Positions 29,402 through 36,649 are shown, counted from the stretch's first letter. The stretch is 64,000 nucleotides of DNA from DASYTH01 sp035942955 (GCF_035942955.1 NZ_DASZCQ010000042.1:9032-73031), one strand, 5' to 3'. Made by a program: numbers and translations. Notes: generated by a model not told the origin, from the letters alone.

Positions 29402-29454
29402 CCTAGTCCTACTCCCTTTTCCTCTCTGACCTGGGCATATCGGTACGCCCCGCC

Positions 29455-29483
29455 GTTGGTCTGCGTTGGTCTCCCATGGTCTG
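29455..29483 (+). repeat. Three direct repeats with 10-bp period beside the tRNA
   Basis: GTTGGTCTG (29455-29463), GTTGGTCTC (29465-29473) and CATGGTCTG (29475-29483) share GGTCT at exact 10-bp steps, starting 53 bp after the tRNA end. Phased short repeats next to an att site are typical of binding sites for excisionase or integrase arm domains. The flanking GCCCCG (29447-29452) and CGGGGC (29485-29490) could pair around them. The rest of 29402-29619 holds no gene I can support. Confidence 0.55.
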
Positions 29484-29619
29484 ACGGGGCCTCACGAGCA
29501 AGATCGTCTCCCAGATTTCTCCCAAGCCGAGTCCTCTATGGACGGATAAGCACCGAGGTAGAACCGGTCATCAGCACGTCTGACCGGGCACCCTTCTCCT
29601 CGCGCCGGGCAGGTGCGCG

Positions 29620-29823
29620 ATGACGCACCGGGAACAGCGCCCATCCCGCCGGCGGCGGATGCCGTGGTGGGGCCACGCCCTCGTCGGCACGTTGATGGTC
29701 AGCGGCCCGATCGCCGCCGTCTGGTCGGGCATTCCGATCCTCGGGCTGGTCAGCGTGCTGGTCGGCTGGGTCGCGCTTGACCTGATCGAGAAGACCCTGC
29801 AGCACCGGGCGGGTTCCCGGTGA
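29620..29823 (+). CDS. Small membrane protein
   Basis: 67 residues with a basic N-terminus and a hydrophobic stretch from about residue 17 to 58 (HALVGTLMVSGPIAAVWSG, ILGLVSVLVGWVALDLI), so one or two membrane helices. It is the first of five genes, each overlapping the next by 4 bp (29620-31871). No function is recognised. Confidence 0.65.
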   Translation: MTHREQRPSRRRRMPWWGHALVGTLMVSGPIAAVWSGIPILGLVSVLVGWVALDLIEKTLQHRAGSR

Positions 29824-30056
29824 GCGCCCGCATCCACCTGACCCCGCCTGATCGCGCCACGTCACGCCGCCGTCTGGACGAGGACCACGGGCCGCCGGTG
29901 ATCAAGCTCGGCCGGGCCGCCGTCCTGCTGCTCAGCGCGGCCGCCTTCGTCGCCATGTTCCTCGGCTACCTCATGGGCTCGATCCCGCGACCGCAGCACA
30001 TCCCCACCGACCCCGGCACACCCACCACCGTCACCACCATCGGAGGACCACGATGA
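29820..30056 (+). CDS. Small single-pass membrane protein
   Basis: 78 residues: a basic/acidic N-terminus, one membrane helix at about 29-52 (AAVLLLSAAAFVAMFLGYLMG) and a Pro/Thr-rich outside tail. The GTG start overlaps the previous stop (GTGA). Function unknown. Confidence 0.65.
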   Translation: MSARIHLTPPDRATSRRRLDEDHGPPVIKLGRAAVLLLSAAAFVAMFLGYLMGSIPRPQHIPTDPGTPTTVTTIGGPR

Positions 30057-30346
30057 ATATCCACGAGGCGCTGCGGCGCATGGATCAGCGCGCCAACACC
30101 GACGAGACGATCACGATCAACCGGGGGCTGTGCGTCCTCCTCGAGCAGCAGTTCGTCGAGCAGCGAGACGACGCGGCCAGGATGCACGCACGCGGCGGCA
30201 GCTTCGAGTTCTGTCTTGGCCAGCACTCCGCGTTTCGGCTCGCCCTGCACTCGCTGTACAACCTCACGGCCGGCGAGTACGGGCAGCAGCTCGATGACCA
30301 GCCTCCTCTCGAGCGATCTGCCCGGGACGGCGGTGAACCGCGATGA
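30053..30346 (+). CDS. Conserved small protein, paralogue of 37096-37380
   Basis: 97 residues, probably helical. The segment FRLALHSLYNLTAGEYGQQL plus DDQPPL aligns with CRLAVSQLHHLTNGEFGVPL plus DDQPEL of the protein at 37096-37380, so the element carries two diverged copies. There are no catalytic motifs. ATG overlaps the previous stop. Confidence 0.65.
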   Translation: MNIHEALRRMDQRANTDETITINRGLCVLLEQQFVEQRDDAARMHARGGSFEFCLGQHSAFRLALHSLYNLTAGEYGQQLDDQPPLERSARDGGEPR

Positions 30347-30747
30347 GCAGCAGACCTCGCCGCACCAAGTACGGCTACCCGTCGGAGCCGCAGTACGCCA
30401 CCAGCAACGGATGGGTGGTGGCGCGCAAGCGGCCCCACCAGCACGCCTACGAGGTGCTCTACCGCGGCCAGTTGGTCGGGTGGGTCAGCCGGTCGGTCGA
30501 CGGGTGGCGCTGGCACCTGACGTGGTCGCCCAGCTCGACCGGCCGGGCGGCGCGGTTCGGCTGCACCCGGGTGAGCACGGGCGCCTACGCCGGCTGGCAG
30601 GCGGCGGTGAGTCGCATCGCCCGCACCGACGTCGGCCGGAAGATCGCCGGCGCCGACACACCCACCCGCGACACCTGGACGCCATCGTTCCGCGTCCGCG
30701 GCGAGCCGTGGGTGCCGCGTCCGGCCAAGGAGGTTACCGAGCGATGA
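30343..30747 (+). CDS. Hypothetical protein rich in Trp and Arg
   Basis: 134 residues, basic, with many tryptophans (GWVSRSVDGWRWHLTWSPSS) and a Tyr-rich N-terminus. This looks like a small globular DNA-adjacent or phage accessory protein. No family is recognised with confidence. Coupled by ATGA overlaps on both sides. Confidence 0.6.
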   Translation: MSSRPRRTKYGYPSEPQYATSNGWVVARKRPHQHAYEVLYRGQLVGWVSRSVDGWRWHLTWSPSSTGRAARFGCTRVSTGAYAGWQAAVSRIARTDVGRKIAGADTPTRDTWTPSFRVRGEPWVPRPAKEVTER

Positions 30748-31871
30748 GCCCCACGACGACGCCCGCCAGCCGCAACGGACACGTCCCCGGCCACCGCCTC
30801 GACCCCGGCGACCATCAGGCCGCATTGGCCGGATGCCGCACCCTGGCCGACAAGGTCCGCTACGCCTGCGAGCACAACCCCGGCGCGACCACCGAGATGA
30901 TCCGGGAGTGGCTTGACGGCCACGGGGTGCCGACCAGGAACGCCCAACGCCCGTACGTGTCGACCACGGTGAACGCCTGGCGCGCCGAAACCGGCCAGGC
31001 CAGCGCCGCACCTGCTGCTCCCAATCTCGTGCAAACTGCGCCAAAACTTGGAGATTCGTCCGCACCGTCCAGCCCACCGGCGGCCGAGCCGGACACGTCC
31101 ACCGAACACCACCAACGCGTTGCCGACGTGTCCACCGAACACCACGAACGGGTTCGTCCGGCGTCTGGTGACGTCCGTTCGACGCCGGACGGCGCGTTCG
31201 GGTTCTACCTGGTCGCCCTGCTGAGCCTGGCCGTGTCGGTCGACACGAGCTGGAGGTTCTTCGGCGCCGAGCTGGGCATCACGAACCTGCCGGAGCGGGT
31301 CGTGATGTTCACCGTACTGGAGGCCGGATTCATCGCCTGCGGGTACGGAATGCGCGCCGGCGTGCGGCGCACCGGCCGCCCGGGCCCGGCCCGGTTCTGG
31401 GTGTGGGCGCTGTGCGGGTTGGCCGGCTACATGGCGCTGGTGCTATCCGGCCCGGTCGCCGGCATCGCCCGCGTGGCGCTCGGCCCGGGCCTGGGGTTGG
31501 TGATGCTGCACCTGGCGCTGGGCATCGAGATCCGCGCTCGCGCACACCGGGCCGGCACCTGGGCGCGGGTCGGCCGCGAGCTGCGCGAGCGGCTGCTATC
31601 GCGGCTGGGGTTGGCCGACGACGAGCGCGACGCGCTGGCCCGCACCCGCGACCGGGCCGCCCGCCGGGTGGCCCAGCTGTCGCTCGGCCGGTTCGTGCCG
31701 TGGCGGGCCAGCCGCCTGGCCCGCGCCGTGCGCGCGTCGAACGTCGCCCACGATGCCGGCGCCCGGGCGCGGATGCTCGCCGAGCTCGCCGCGGTCCGGC
31801 ACGCCGGCGAGCTGGCCACCCTCAACCAGCCCTCACCCTGGACGGAAGGACGGACGCAGGTCCGACCTTGA
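30744..31871 (+). CDS. DUF2637-like membrane protein with N-terminal DNA-binding-like domain
   Basis: 375 residues. The N-terminal region (about 45-85, ATTEMIREWLDGHGVPTRNA) resembles the winged-helix-like segment of actinomycete mobile-element proteins. A Ser/Pro linker follows, then several membrane helices (about 155-270, starting GFYLVALLSLAVSVDTSWRF) and a long basic cytoplasmic tail. This resembles DUF2637/SpdB-type proteins of actinobacterial integrative elements and phages, whose role is unsettled. It is the last gene of the coupled set and ends 2 bp from the convergent toxin gene. ATG 30744 overlaps the upstream stop; the longer frame from 30216 is a shadow. Confidence 0.65.
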   Translation: MSPTTTPASRNGHVPGHRLDPGDHQAALAGCRTLADKVRYACEHNPGATTEMIREWLDGHGVPTRNAQRPYVSTTVNAWRAETGQASAAPAAPNLVQTAPKLGDSSAPSSPPAAEPDTSTEHHQRVADVSTEHHERVRPASGDVRSTPDGAFGFYLVALLSLAVSVDTSWRFFGAELGITNLPERVVMFTVLEAGFIACGYGMRAGVRRTGRPGPARFWVWALCGLAGYMALVLSGPVAGIARVALGPGLGLVMLHLALGIEIRARAHRAGTWARVGRELRERLLSRLGLADDERDALARTRDRAARRVAQLSLGRFVPWRASRLARAVRASNVAHDAGARARMLAELAAVRHAGELATLNQPSPWTEGRTQVRP

Positions 31872-31873
31872 AG

Positions 31874-32128
31874 TCAGGCCAGCCACAGCACCACGAGCAG
31901 GTCGACCCGGCACTGATCTTCCAAGATCAAGTACACGATCTTGCCCTCGCCGCTCGGCCCGAACGTCAGCGTCCGCATCGAGCTGTCCGGCTGGCGCCGG
32001 TGATACGGCAACCCGTTCCACGGGACCAGCTCCAGCACCGCGCGGGCCTCGGCGAACGGCGCGAGCGCGTCAGCCGGAAGGGCGTCGATCTGGGCCTGAG
32101 ACTGCTCGTCGGTGGTGACTTCGTACAC
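31874..32128 (-). CDS. RelE/ParE-like toxin
   Basis: 84 residues with the short RelE/ParE-fold pattern: an N-terminal helix (QAQIDALPADALAPFAEARA), then YHRRQP, RTLTFG, GKIVYLILEDQCRVDLLVVL beta strands. Members of this family are usually ribosome-dependent mRNA interferases. It starts 6 bp after the stop of the upstream 117-residue gene, the usual arrangement of antitoxin then toxin. The catalytic residues cannot be assigned by eye. Confidence 0.65.
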   Translation of the reverse strand: MYEVTTDEQSQAQIDALPADALAPFAEARAVLELVPWNGLPYHRRQPDSSMRTLTFGPSGEGKIVYLILEDQCRVDLLVVLWLA

Positions 32129-32134
32129 GCGCGG

Positions 32135-32488
32135 CTACAAGCCCAGCCGGGCCTTAGTCCGCGGCAACGGCTCGTCGGCTGGGATATCGTCCCCTGTCAG
32201 CCGGGCGGCTGCTCGGCGGTACATCGCTCGGTGACCCTCCGGGCCGGCCGCGACCGTCAGTTGCGCGACCAGCCGCCAGGACTCCAGCGTCTCCAGCACC
32301 TCGGTGAGGTCCAGTGTCTCAGCAGCTCGGGCGAGCGCCGCGCGCCAGTCACGCTCGAACTCGGCGGCCTCCTCTGGAATGAGGGCGGCGCGCACCTGGG
32401 CCGGGGACGCGTCAGCGAACGGCGGCCCGCTCCGGCCGCGCCGGGGTTCGGGAGTCGCTGCAGCAGTCACAGGAACACCATAAGGCAC
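32135..32488 (-). CDS. DUF6247-like antitoxin partner
   Basis: 117 residues. The central part (ALIPEEAAEFERDWRAALAR, then LTEVLETLESWRLVAQLTVA) matches the pattern of DUF6247 proteins, which in actinomycetes stand directly upstream of RelE-type toxins. The GTG at 32488 was used; a later GTG at 32470 is possible. Function as an antitoxin is inferred from the pairing. Confidence 0.55.
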   Translation of the reverse strand: MPYGVPVTAAATPEPRRGRSGPPFADASPAQVRAALIPEEAAEFERDWRAALARAAETLDLTEVLETLESWRLVAQLTVAAGPEGHRAMYRRAAARLTGDDIPADEPLPRTKARLGL

Positions 32489-32598
32489 TCTGCTGCCAAC
32501 TGCGTACCGGCGTCATCACCCCGACCACAACCGCTCGGCAGATGACACAACCCCGACATCGCGAACGATGAGTAGCCCGACCGAAGGAGTTGCGCACC

Positions 32599-33042
32599 AT
32601 GTTGCCCGATCCCCAATACCCACCCGTTCCCAGATTCGACGCCCCCCAACCCGAACCGGTCGAGCCCTCGCGCACGATCCCCGCGTGGCTGTGGATAGCG
32701 GGCACCGTCGTCGCCTTCGCTGCTGTTGTCGCAGTCCTCGTGCTGGCGAGCATGCCCAGCGCGCCGCCGCCGTTCCAAGCTCCGCCCGGATCCCTAGCCA
32801 CCACCGAGGCTGAGCAGGGTCTGCTCGACATGCATGAGGCGTTCGGCACACTCCAGCCCGGCAACCAGCGGCAGCAGCAGGCCATCATCGCCGCCGCTCA
32901 CACCCTCTGCGCCCAGCTCGACCGCGGCGTCATGACACCGGCGTTGTGGACTGCGGTCGGCACAGCCGAAGGCCTTGAACACTCGGCGACCTACACGTTC
33001 TTCGCCATCGACGCGCTGTGTCCCCAGCACGCTGAAAAATGA
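32599..33042 (+). CDS. DUF732-like anchored protein
   Basis: 147 residues: a Pro-rich N-terminus, one membrane helix (about 30-53, WLWIAGTVVAFAAVVAVLVLA), then an extracytoplasmic domain with two cysteines and helices (about 70-147) like the DUF732 family of mycobacteria. The start at ATG 32599 is set by GAAGGAG 8 bp upstream. It could be a surface protein added by lysogeny. Function unknown. Confidence 0.6.
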   Translation: MLPDPQYPPVPRFDAPQPEPVEPSRTIPAWLWIAGTVVAFAAVVAVLVLASMPSAPPPFQAPPGSLATTEAEQGLLDMHEAFGTLQPGNQRQQQAIIAAAHTLCAQLDRGVMTPALWTAVGTAEGLEHSATYTFFAIDALCPQHAEK

Positions 33043-33088
33043 GTGTCGACATGAGACGGCCGATTCCGCATCAGACTCAGCGGACACC

Positions 33089-33108
33089 GTACGTCTAGTA
33101 GGACGTAC
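33089..33108. promoter_or_regulatory. Operator-like inverted repeat before the XRE regulator
   Basis: GTACGTC (33089-33095) and GACGTAC (33102-33108) are perfect inverted 7-mers around TAGTAG, in the gap between the DUF732-like gene and the XRE gene. TACGTCT is shared with the repeat in front of the GntR gene. Confidence 0.5.
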
Positions 33109-33124
33109 TCTGGACCTTGCGCTT

Positions 33125-33190
33125 CTTCGCCGAGGCGAAGGCCCCCGGTTTGGCCACCGGGGGCCCGGCGAAGAGGAAGACTCGGCGAAG
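33125..33190 (+). promoter_or_regulatory. Leader with tandem hairpins and alternative pairings
   Basis: Hairpin 1: CTTCGCC/GGCGAAG (33125-33140, 2-base loop). Hairpin 2: GCCCCCGGT/ACCGGGGGC (33141-33164, 6-base loop). The 7-mer GGCGAAG recurs at 33167-33173 and 33184-33190, the last directly before the ribosome site of the gene starting at 33203. CTTCGCC can therefore pair with three partners, as in attenuators. Confidence 0.5.
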
Positions 33191-33202
33191 AAGGTGGTAG
33201 AG

Positions 33203-34447
33203 GTGTCCCCACGCACGGCCAGGCCCGCACCTGATTATGGTGAGATTGGCAGACGCATTCGCACGATCCGTCGTCGCCGTGGACTCAGCCTTGATACTGC
33301 GGCCGGGCTAGCTGGAATCAGCAAGCCCTACCTGTCTCAGATCGAAACCGGTGCGCGCCGGGTCAGCAGGCGCGGCCTGCTCGAGGACATCGCCTCCGCG
33401 CTCGGCTGCTCGGTCGTCGACCTCACCGGCGAACCGTACGTCCCAGTCGACGGGCCTTCGGCCACCGCGCTCGCGACGATCCCCCCGATCCAGCTCGCGC
33501 TGCTGGACTGCGACCTCGACGACGTGCCTGACCAACGGCCGCGCCCGCTCGCCGATCTCGAGCTCGCGGTTCGCGACGCCAACAGACACCGCGACCACAC
33601 GCGCTACGAGCTCGCCGGCCGCGAGCTTGGCCAGCTGCTCGTCGAGCTGCAGATCACCGCGGCCACGGGCGATGAATCCGAGCGGCGCCGCGCACTCACC
33701 GCGCTCGTCGAGGCCGGGATCGTCGCCTACGAGATGACCAAGAACCTCGGTCACCCGCAGCTGGCCGTCGAAGCGGCACGCCGCGGCCTCGATGCCGCCC
33801 GGCGACTCGGCGATCCAACCCTCCTCGGATTCGCCCGCTGGTACTACGCACTGGCACTGATGCGCCTCGGCTCCCGCCGCCGCGCCGCCGGCACCCTTTC
33901 CAGCGCGGTCGACGACCTGGCCAGCGTCGCCGATCCGACCGCGAACCAGACGCTCAGCGCCGAGGTCTATGGACTGCTCCACATCACCTCGGCGCTCGAG
34001 GCCGCCCGGTCCGGGCGTGCTGACGACGCGTGGGCCCATGTCGCCGAGGCGCGCAGCATCGCCGACCGGACCGGCGAGCGGAACAGCTTGCTGATGCACT
34101 TCGGACCAACGAACGTAACCGCCTGGTCGCTCGCAGTCGGCGTCGAGCTCGGCGAGGGCGCGGCCGCCATCGAGCGCGCACACCGCACACCCGTTGACCT
34201 GACCGTCTTCGATAGCGCCAACCGGGTCGCCGCCTGGCACTTCGACCATGCGCGCGCCTACGCCCAAGAAGATGGTCGCTGCGATCTTGAGGCGATCCGC
34301 TACCTCGACACTGCCGAGCGCACCGCGCCGCAACGACTGCACCATGATCCGATTGCCCGGGAGCTTCTGCTCGAACTGGATGGTCGCCTCAGGACCCGAG
34401 TGTGGGAATTGGGCAGCCTTCGTCACCGCTTTGGAGTATCCGCTTAG
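33203..34447 (+). CDS. XRE-family regulator with TPR-like sensor region
   Basis: 414 residues. The N-terminal HTH_XRE domain (about 10-70, IGRRIRTIRRRRGLSLDTAA, GLAGISKPYLSQIETGARRV) is followed by a long alpha-helical region of tetratricopeptide-like pairs (about 120-400, e.g. AARRGLDAARRLGDPTLLGF). Such proteins in actinomycetes are transcription regulators; in this arm it is the likely lysogeny or accessory-gene regulator. GTG 33203 with AAGGTGG upstream is preferred, since the longer frame from 32975 runs through the hairpin leader. Confidence 0.75.
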   Translation: MSPRTARPAPDYGEIGRRIRTIRRRRGLSLDTAAGLAGISKPYLSQIETGARRVSRRGLLEDIASALGCSVVDLTGEPYVPVDGPSATALATIPPIQLALLDCDLDDVPDQRPRPLADLELAVRDANRHRDHTRYELAGRELGQLLVELQITAATGDESERRRALTALVEAGIVAYEMTKNLGHPQLAVEAARRGLDAARRLGDPTLLGFARWYYALALMRLGSRRRAAGTLSSAVDDLASVADPTANQTLSAEVYGLLHITSALEAARSGRADDAWAHVAEARSIADRTGERNSLLMHFGPTNVTAWSLAVGVELGEGAAAIERAHRTPVDLTVFDSANRVAAWHFDHARAYAQEDGRCDLEAIRYLDTAERTAPQRLHHDPIARELLLELDGRLRTRVWELGSLRHRFGVSA

Positions 34448-34533
34448 GCCAGGTCATAGGCGGGGTTAGCAGTTAGCAAACTGGCTGCACAGCATTAAGG
34501 CTTACCGTCACCTTCTCGTGCAGGAGGTGACAG

Positions 34534-34644
34534 ATGTTTGACCTATTCTGGCCCGTGCTCGGCCTGGTCTTGTTGGCCGTCAGCATCGTCGGTCTGGTGG
34601 TGACGGCGGATCGGGCGGGACGGCGCACCGGGAGCCGGCCGTGA
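34534..34644 (+). CDS. Tiny membrane protein
   Basis: 36 residues beginning MFDLFWPVLGLVLLAVSIVG, essentially one membrane helix and a short basic tail. A strong AGGAGGTGA precedes ATG 34534, which is the main support for a gene this short. Function unknown. Confidence 0.5.
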   Translation: MFDLFWPVLGLVLLAVSIVGLVVTADRAGRRTGSRP

Positions 34645-34667
34645 CCGCAACCGGCTGGCCGTGCCTG

Positions 34668-34925
34668 CTACTGCTGCGCGGAGACGAATGTGCCGCGGCC
34701 GTGCAGCACGGTGATCAGGTCCTGCTCGACCAGGGCGGCGATCGCACGGCGGATGGTGGTGCGGGCGACGCCATAGATCTCGGCGAGGTCTTGTTCGGCG
34801 GGCAGTCTGCTGCCGGCGGGCAGCTCGCCGGCGGTGATCTCGGCGGTGATGTCGTCGGCGATCTGTTGCCAGACGAACTGCGGGCCGTCGCGGTCGATGC
34901 GGTCAGCGCGATTGCCCCATCCCAT
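34668..34925 (-). CDS. Short GntR-family regulator (DNA-binding domain only)
   Basis: 85 residues consisting of the GntR winged helix: WQQIADDITAEITAGELPAG, SRLPAEQDLAEIYGVARTTI, RRAIAALVEQDLITVLHGRG. The usual ligand-binding domain is missing. Similar mini-GntR proteins act as repressors in actinobacterial integrative elements. The start MGWGNRADRI at ATG 34925 fits the family; the frame remains open further upstream through a promoter region with palindromes. It is divergent from the operon at 35032. Confidence 0.8.
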   Translation of the reverse strand: MGWGNRADRIDRDGPQFVWQQIADDITAEITAGELPAGSRLPAEQDLAEIYGVARTTIRRAIAALVEQDLITVLHGRGTFVSAQQ

Positions 34926-34937
34926 GCCCGGCACAGT

Positions 34938-34995
34938 AGACGTAGTCTGACCTGCGTAAACGATACGATACGTCTGATGACGTCTACAGACGTAT
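34938..34995. promoter_or_regulatory. Divergent promoter region with candidate GntR operators
   Basis: AGAC-GTA-GTCT palindrome at 34938-34948. Perfect 9-bp inverted repeat ATACGTCTG (34968-34976) and CAGACGTAT (34987-34995), with a third GACGTCT inside the 10-bp spacer. The arms are 19 bp apart, about two helical turns. Position between the GntR gene and its divergent operon makes these the likely autoregulatory sites. Confidence 0.6.
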
Positions 34996-35031
34996 AGCGC
35001 CGATTCTAGTGTTGTGAGGAGAAGATCCGAC

Positions 35032-35283
35032 GTGAGTGCACCCGGATGGCGAACAGCACACGTCGTGCAGGTCCGCAGCCGCACCGGCAGCATCGTGCCG
35101 ATCAGGGTCGGATTAATCGAGGCCGGCACCGGCAGCATCCTCCCGGCGGCACTCAAGATCGGCAACGGCGATGAAGTGTTCCTACCCGATGAGATCGCCA
35201 CCCAGTTGATCGTCAACATCCGCGAAACTGTGGCCGAGCGATTGAAGATCACCGGTGAGCACATCGGGGGCGAGACGTCGTGA
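35032..35283 (+). CDS. Hypothetical protein, first gene of a coupled operon
   Basis: 83 residues starting MSAPGWRTAHVVQVRSRTGS, mixed alpha/beta, no recognised motif. GTG 35032 has GAGGAG about 12 bp upstream. The first of five genes linked by 4-bp overlaps (35032-36230), opposite the GntR gene and likely under its control. Confidence 0.55.
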   Translation: MSAPGWRTAHVVQVRSRTGSIVPIRVGLIEAGTGSILPAALKIGNGDEVFLPDEIATQLIVNIRETVAERLKITGEHIGGETS

Positions 35284-35423
35284 TCGAGATGGACCCGGCG
35301 TGGCGGGTGATCGCGGTGCTCGGCGCGGTGCTGTTCATCCCGGTGTTATGTGCGGCTGGGCGTGTCGTTCAGCGGGTTCAGGCGTGGCGCGGCTCGCGGC
35401 TGCACAGGCGGTGGCGGCCATGA
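35280..35423 (+). CDS. Small single-pass membrane protein
   Basis: 47 residues, GTG start overlapping the previous stop. It begins MIEMDPAWRVIAVLGAVLFI; one membrane helix followed by an Arg/Trp-rich cytoplasmic tail. Its end overlaps the next ATG (ATGA at 35420). Support is mainly from the coupling and composition. Confidence 0.5.
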   Translation: MIEMDPAWRVIAVLGAVLFIPVLCAAGRVVQRVQAWRGSRLHRRWRP

Positions 35424-35629
35424 CGTGCAGCTTGGCGAAGAATCTGTTCGCGGCGTGGCGCGATGGTGCGGTGATCCTGGCGGGCACGGGGGTGGCCCGG
35501 CCGGTGTATCTGCGTGAGCGGGTGGCGCTGGACTGCCGGGAACCGCGGTGTCACACCACGGTGTTCGGCGACACGGCTACCGAGGCCGCCGGCCGGCTGG
35601 CCAACCACCGCATGCGGTGCCACCAATGA
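35420..35629 (+). CDS. Small Cys/His protein, zinc-binding-like
   Basis: 69 residues. The C-terminal half has the pattern C-x4-C-x23-H-x3-C-H (DCREPRCHTTVFGD...HRMRCH), suggesting a single zinc site like small proteins of actinomycete integrative elements. No enzymatic function is evident. Coupled on both sides by ATGA overlaps. Confidence 0.55.
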   Translation: MTCSLAKNLFAAWRDGAVILAGTGVARPVYLRERVALDCREPRCHTTVFGDTATEAAGRLANHRMRCHQ

Positions 35630-35958
35630 CCGGTCGAGTCGAGCTCCCCCCGGCTCGATCTGTGGCGGGCCGAGCCGAGTCCTCCTCTGGTTCGGCCTTC
35701 GCGCCGGTGGGTGCCCAACAGGCGGCTGCGGCATCCATCGGCGCCCAGATCTCGGCGGACACAGCGGGGGGCGGCAATCCCGAGCCGCTGTGTCCGCCGG
35801 GCAGCTACCGGCGCCCACCGGTTGTGTGCCCGCATATCGACACCATCAACCACGTCACGGTGCAGGGCCTGGAGGTGGTGATGTGGACGACGTGCGACGA
35901 CTGCGAAGAGATCACCTGGTCGTCCCGCCGGGCGAAGTATGTGAGGCCGCGGCGATGA
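35626..35958 (+). CDS. Hypothetical protein with C-terminal Cys-x2-Cys
   Basis: 110 residues. The first 60 are Ala/Gly/Ser-rich and probably disordered; the last 45 contain VCPHIDTINHVTVQGL and TTCDDCEEITW, likely a zinc ribbon. ATGA overlap with both neighbours. Confidence 0.5.
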   Translation: MTGRVELPPARSVAGRAESSSGSAFAPVGAQQAAAASIGAQISADTAGGGNPEPLCPPGSYRRPPVVCPHIDTINHVTVQGLEVVMWTTCDDCEEITWSSRRAKYVRPRR

Positions 35959-36230
35959 ACGGTGATCAACTCAGTGAGGCCGAGCGGGAAGCTGCGGTGT
36001 TGGCATTGCTCGTCCTGCGTGTCATTACTGCGGCCGAGGACAGGTTGGCCGGTCGGTTCAGCGATGCGAAGCGCGGCGAGCTTTCGGACCTGCTCGAGGG
36101 GATAGCTGGAGAGCTGCGGCAACCCGGCCAACCGGGAGAGAGCCCGGTGCAGCCGCACGCCGAGCCGCTGCGCCCGGCCGGCACGTCGTCGCGCCTGGTG
36201 CGCGGGGACTTCTCGGCCAGCGGGCCGTGA
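35955..36230 (+). CDS. Hypothetical helical protein
   Basis: 91 residues: helical N-terminus (LSEAEREAAVLALLVLRVIT) and a Pro-rich tail. No family is recognised. Last of the coupled operon starting at 35032. Confidence 0.5.
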   Translation: MNGDQLSEAEREAAVLALLVLRVITAAEDRLAGRFSDAKRGELSDLLEGIAGELRQPGQPGESPVQPHAEPLRPAGTSSRLVRGDFSASGP

Positions 36231-36266
36231 AGGGAATCAAAATATCGCTGTGAGGAGGGTGACGCA

Positions 36267-36458
36267 ATGATTACCAATTGGCGCAGGTCAACACGTTGTA
36301 GTTGCGGCGAGATTGACGCCTGTGTGGAGGTGGGATCGTCCGGGGGGGTCGTCGGATACCGAGACACTAAACACGCCGCATTGCCGGAGACCGAGCGGCC
36401 GGTCCTGCTGGTTCCGGCGACCGCGGCACGCGCGCTCCTGAAAATGATCACCGCGTGA
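36267..36458 (+). CDS. DUF397 domain protein
   Basis: 63 residues matching DUF397: WRRSTRCSCGEIDACVEVG, then VVGYRDTK and PVLLVPATAARALLKMI. In actinomycetes DUF397 genes normally sit next to an XRE/DUF5753 regulator and the pair controls secondary metabolism or development. Here the nearest XRE gene is 1.8 kb upstream, so any partnership is uncertain. GAGGAGGG precedes ATG 36267. Confidence 0.8.
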   Translation: MITNWRRSTRCSCGEIDACVEVGSSGGVVGYRDTKHAALPETERPVLLVPATAARALLKMITA

Positions 36459-36649
36459 GAGCGCGGACCTCAGGCGTGTCATGGACACCCACGGTCGTCG
36501 AGCCTCTGCTGTGAGGGAGGTGATTCATTGGTCCATTCATAGGAGCGCGATTTCGCTAGTCATCTGAGCCCTCAACTCGAGGGTCCTTTGGTGAAGTGCA
36601 CACAATGGGGACTATCCCTCCCCCCGGAAATCAGATGGCTAGCATCCGG

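Noticed and set aside
34641..34997. Plus-strand frame over the GntR gene
   Set aside because: Antisense to a clear GntR winged helix; no family features.
36459..36545. Leader peptide after the strong GGGAGGTGA at about 36514
   Set aside because: Only 4-18 codon frames follow, with no supporting features; mentioned with the hairpin but not annotated.
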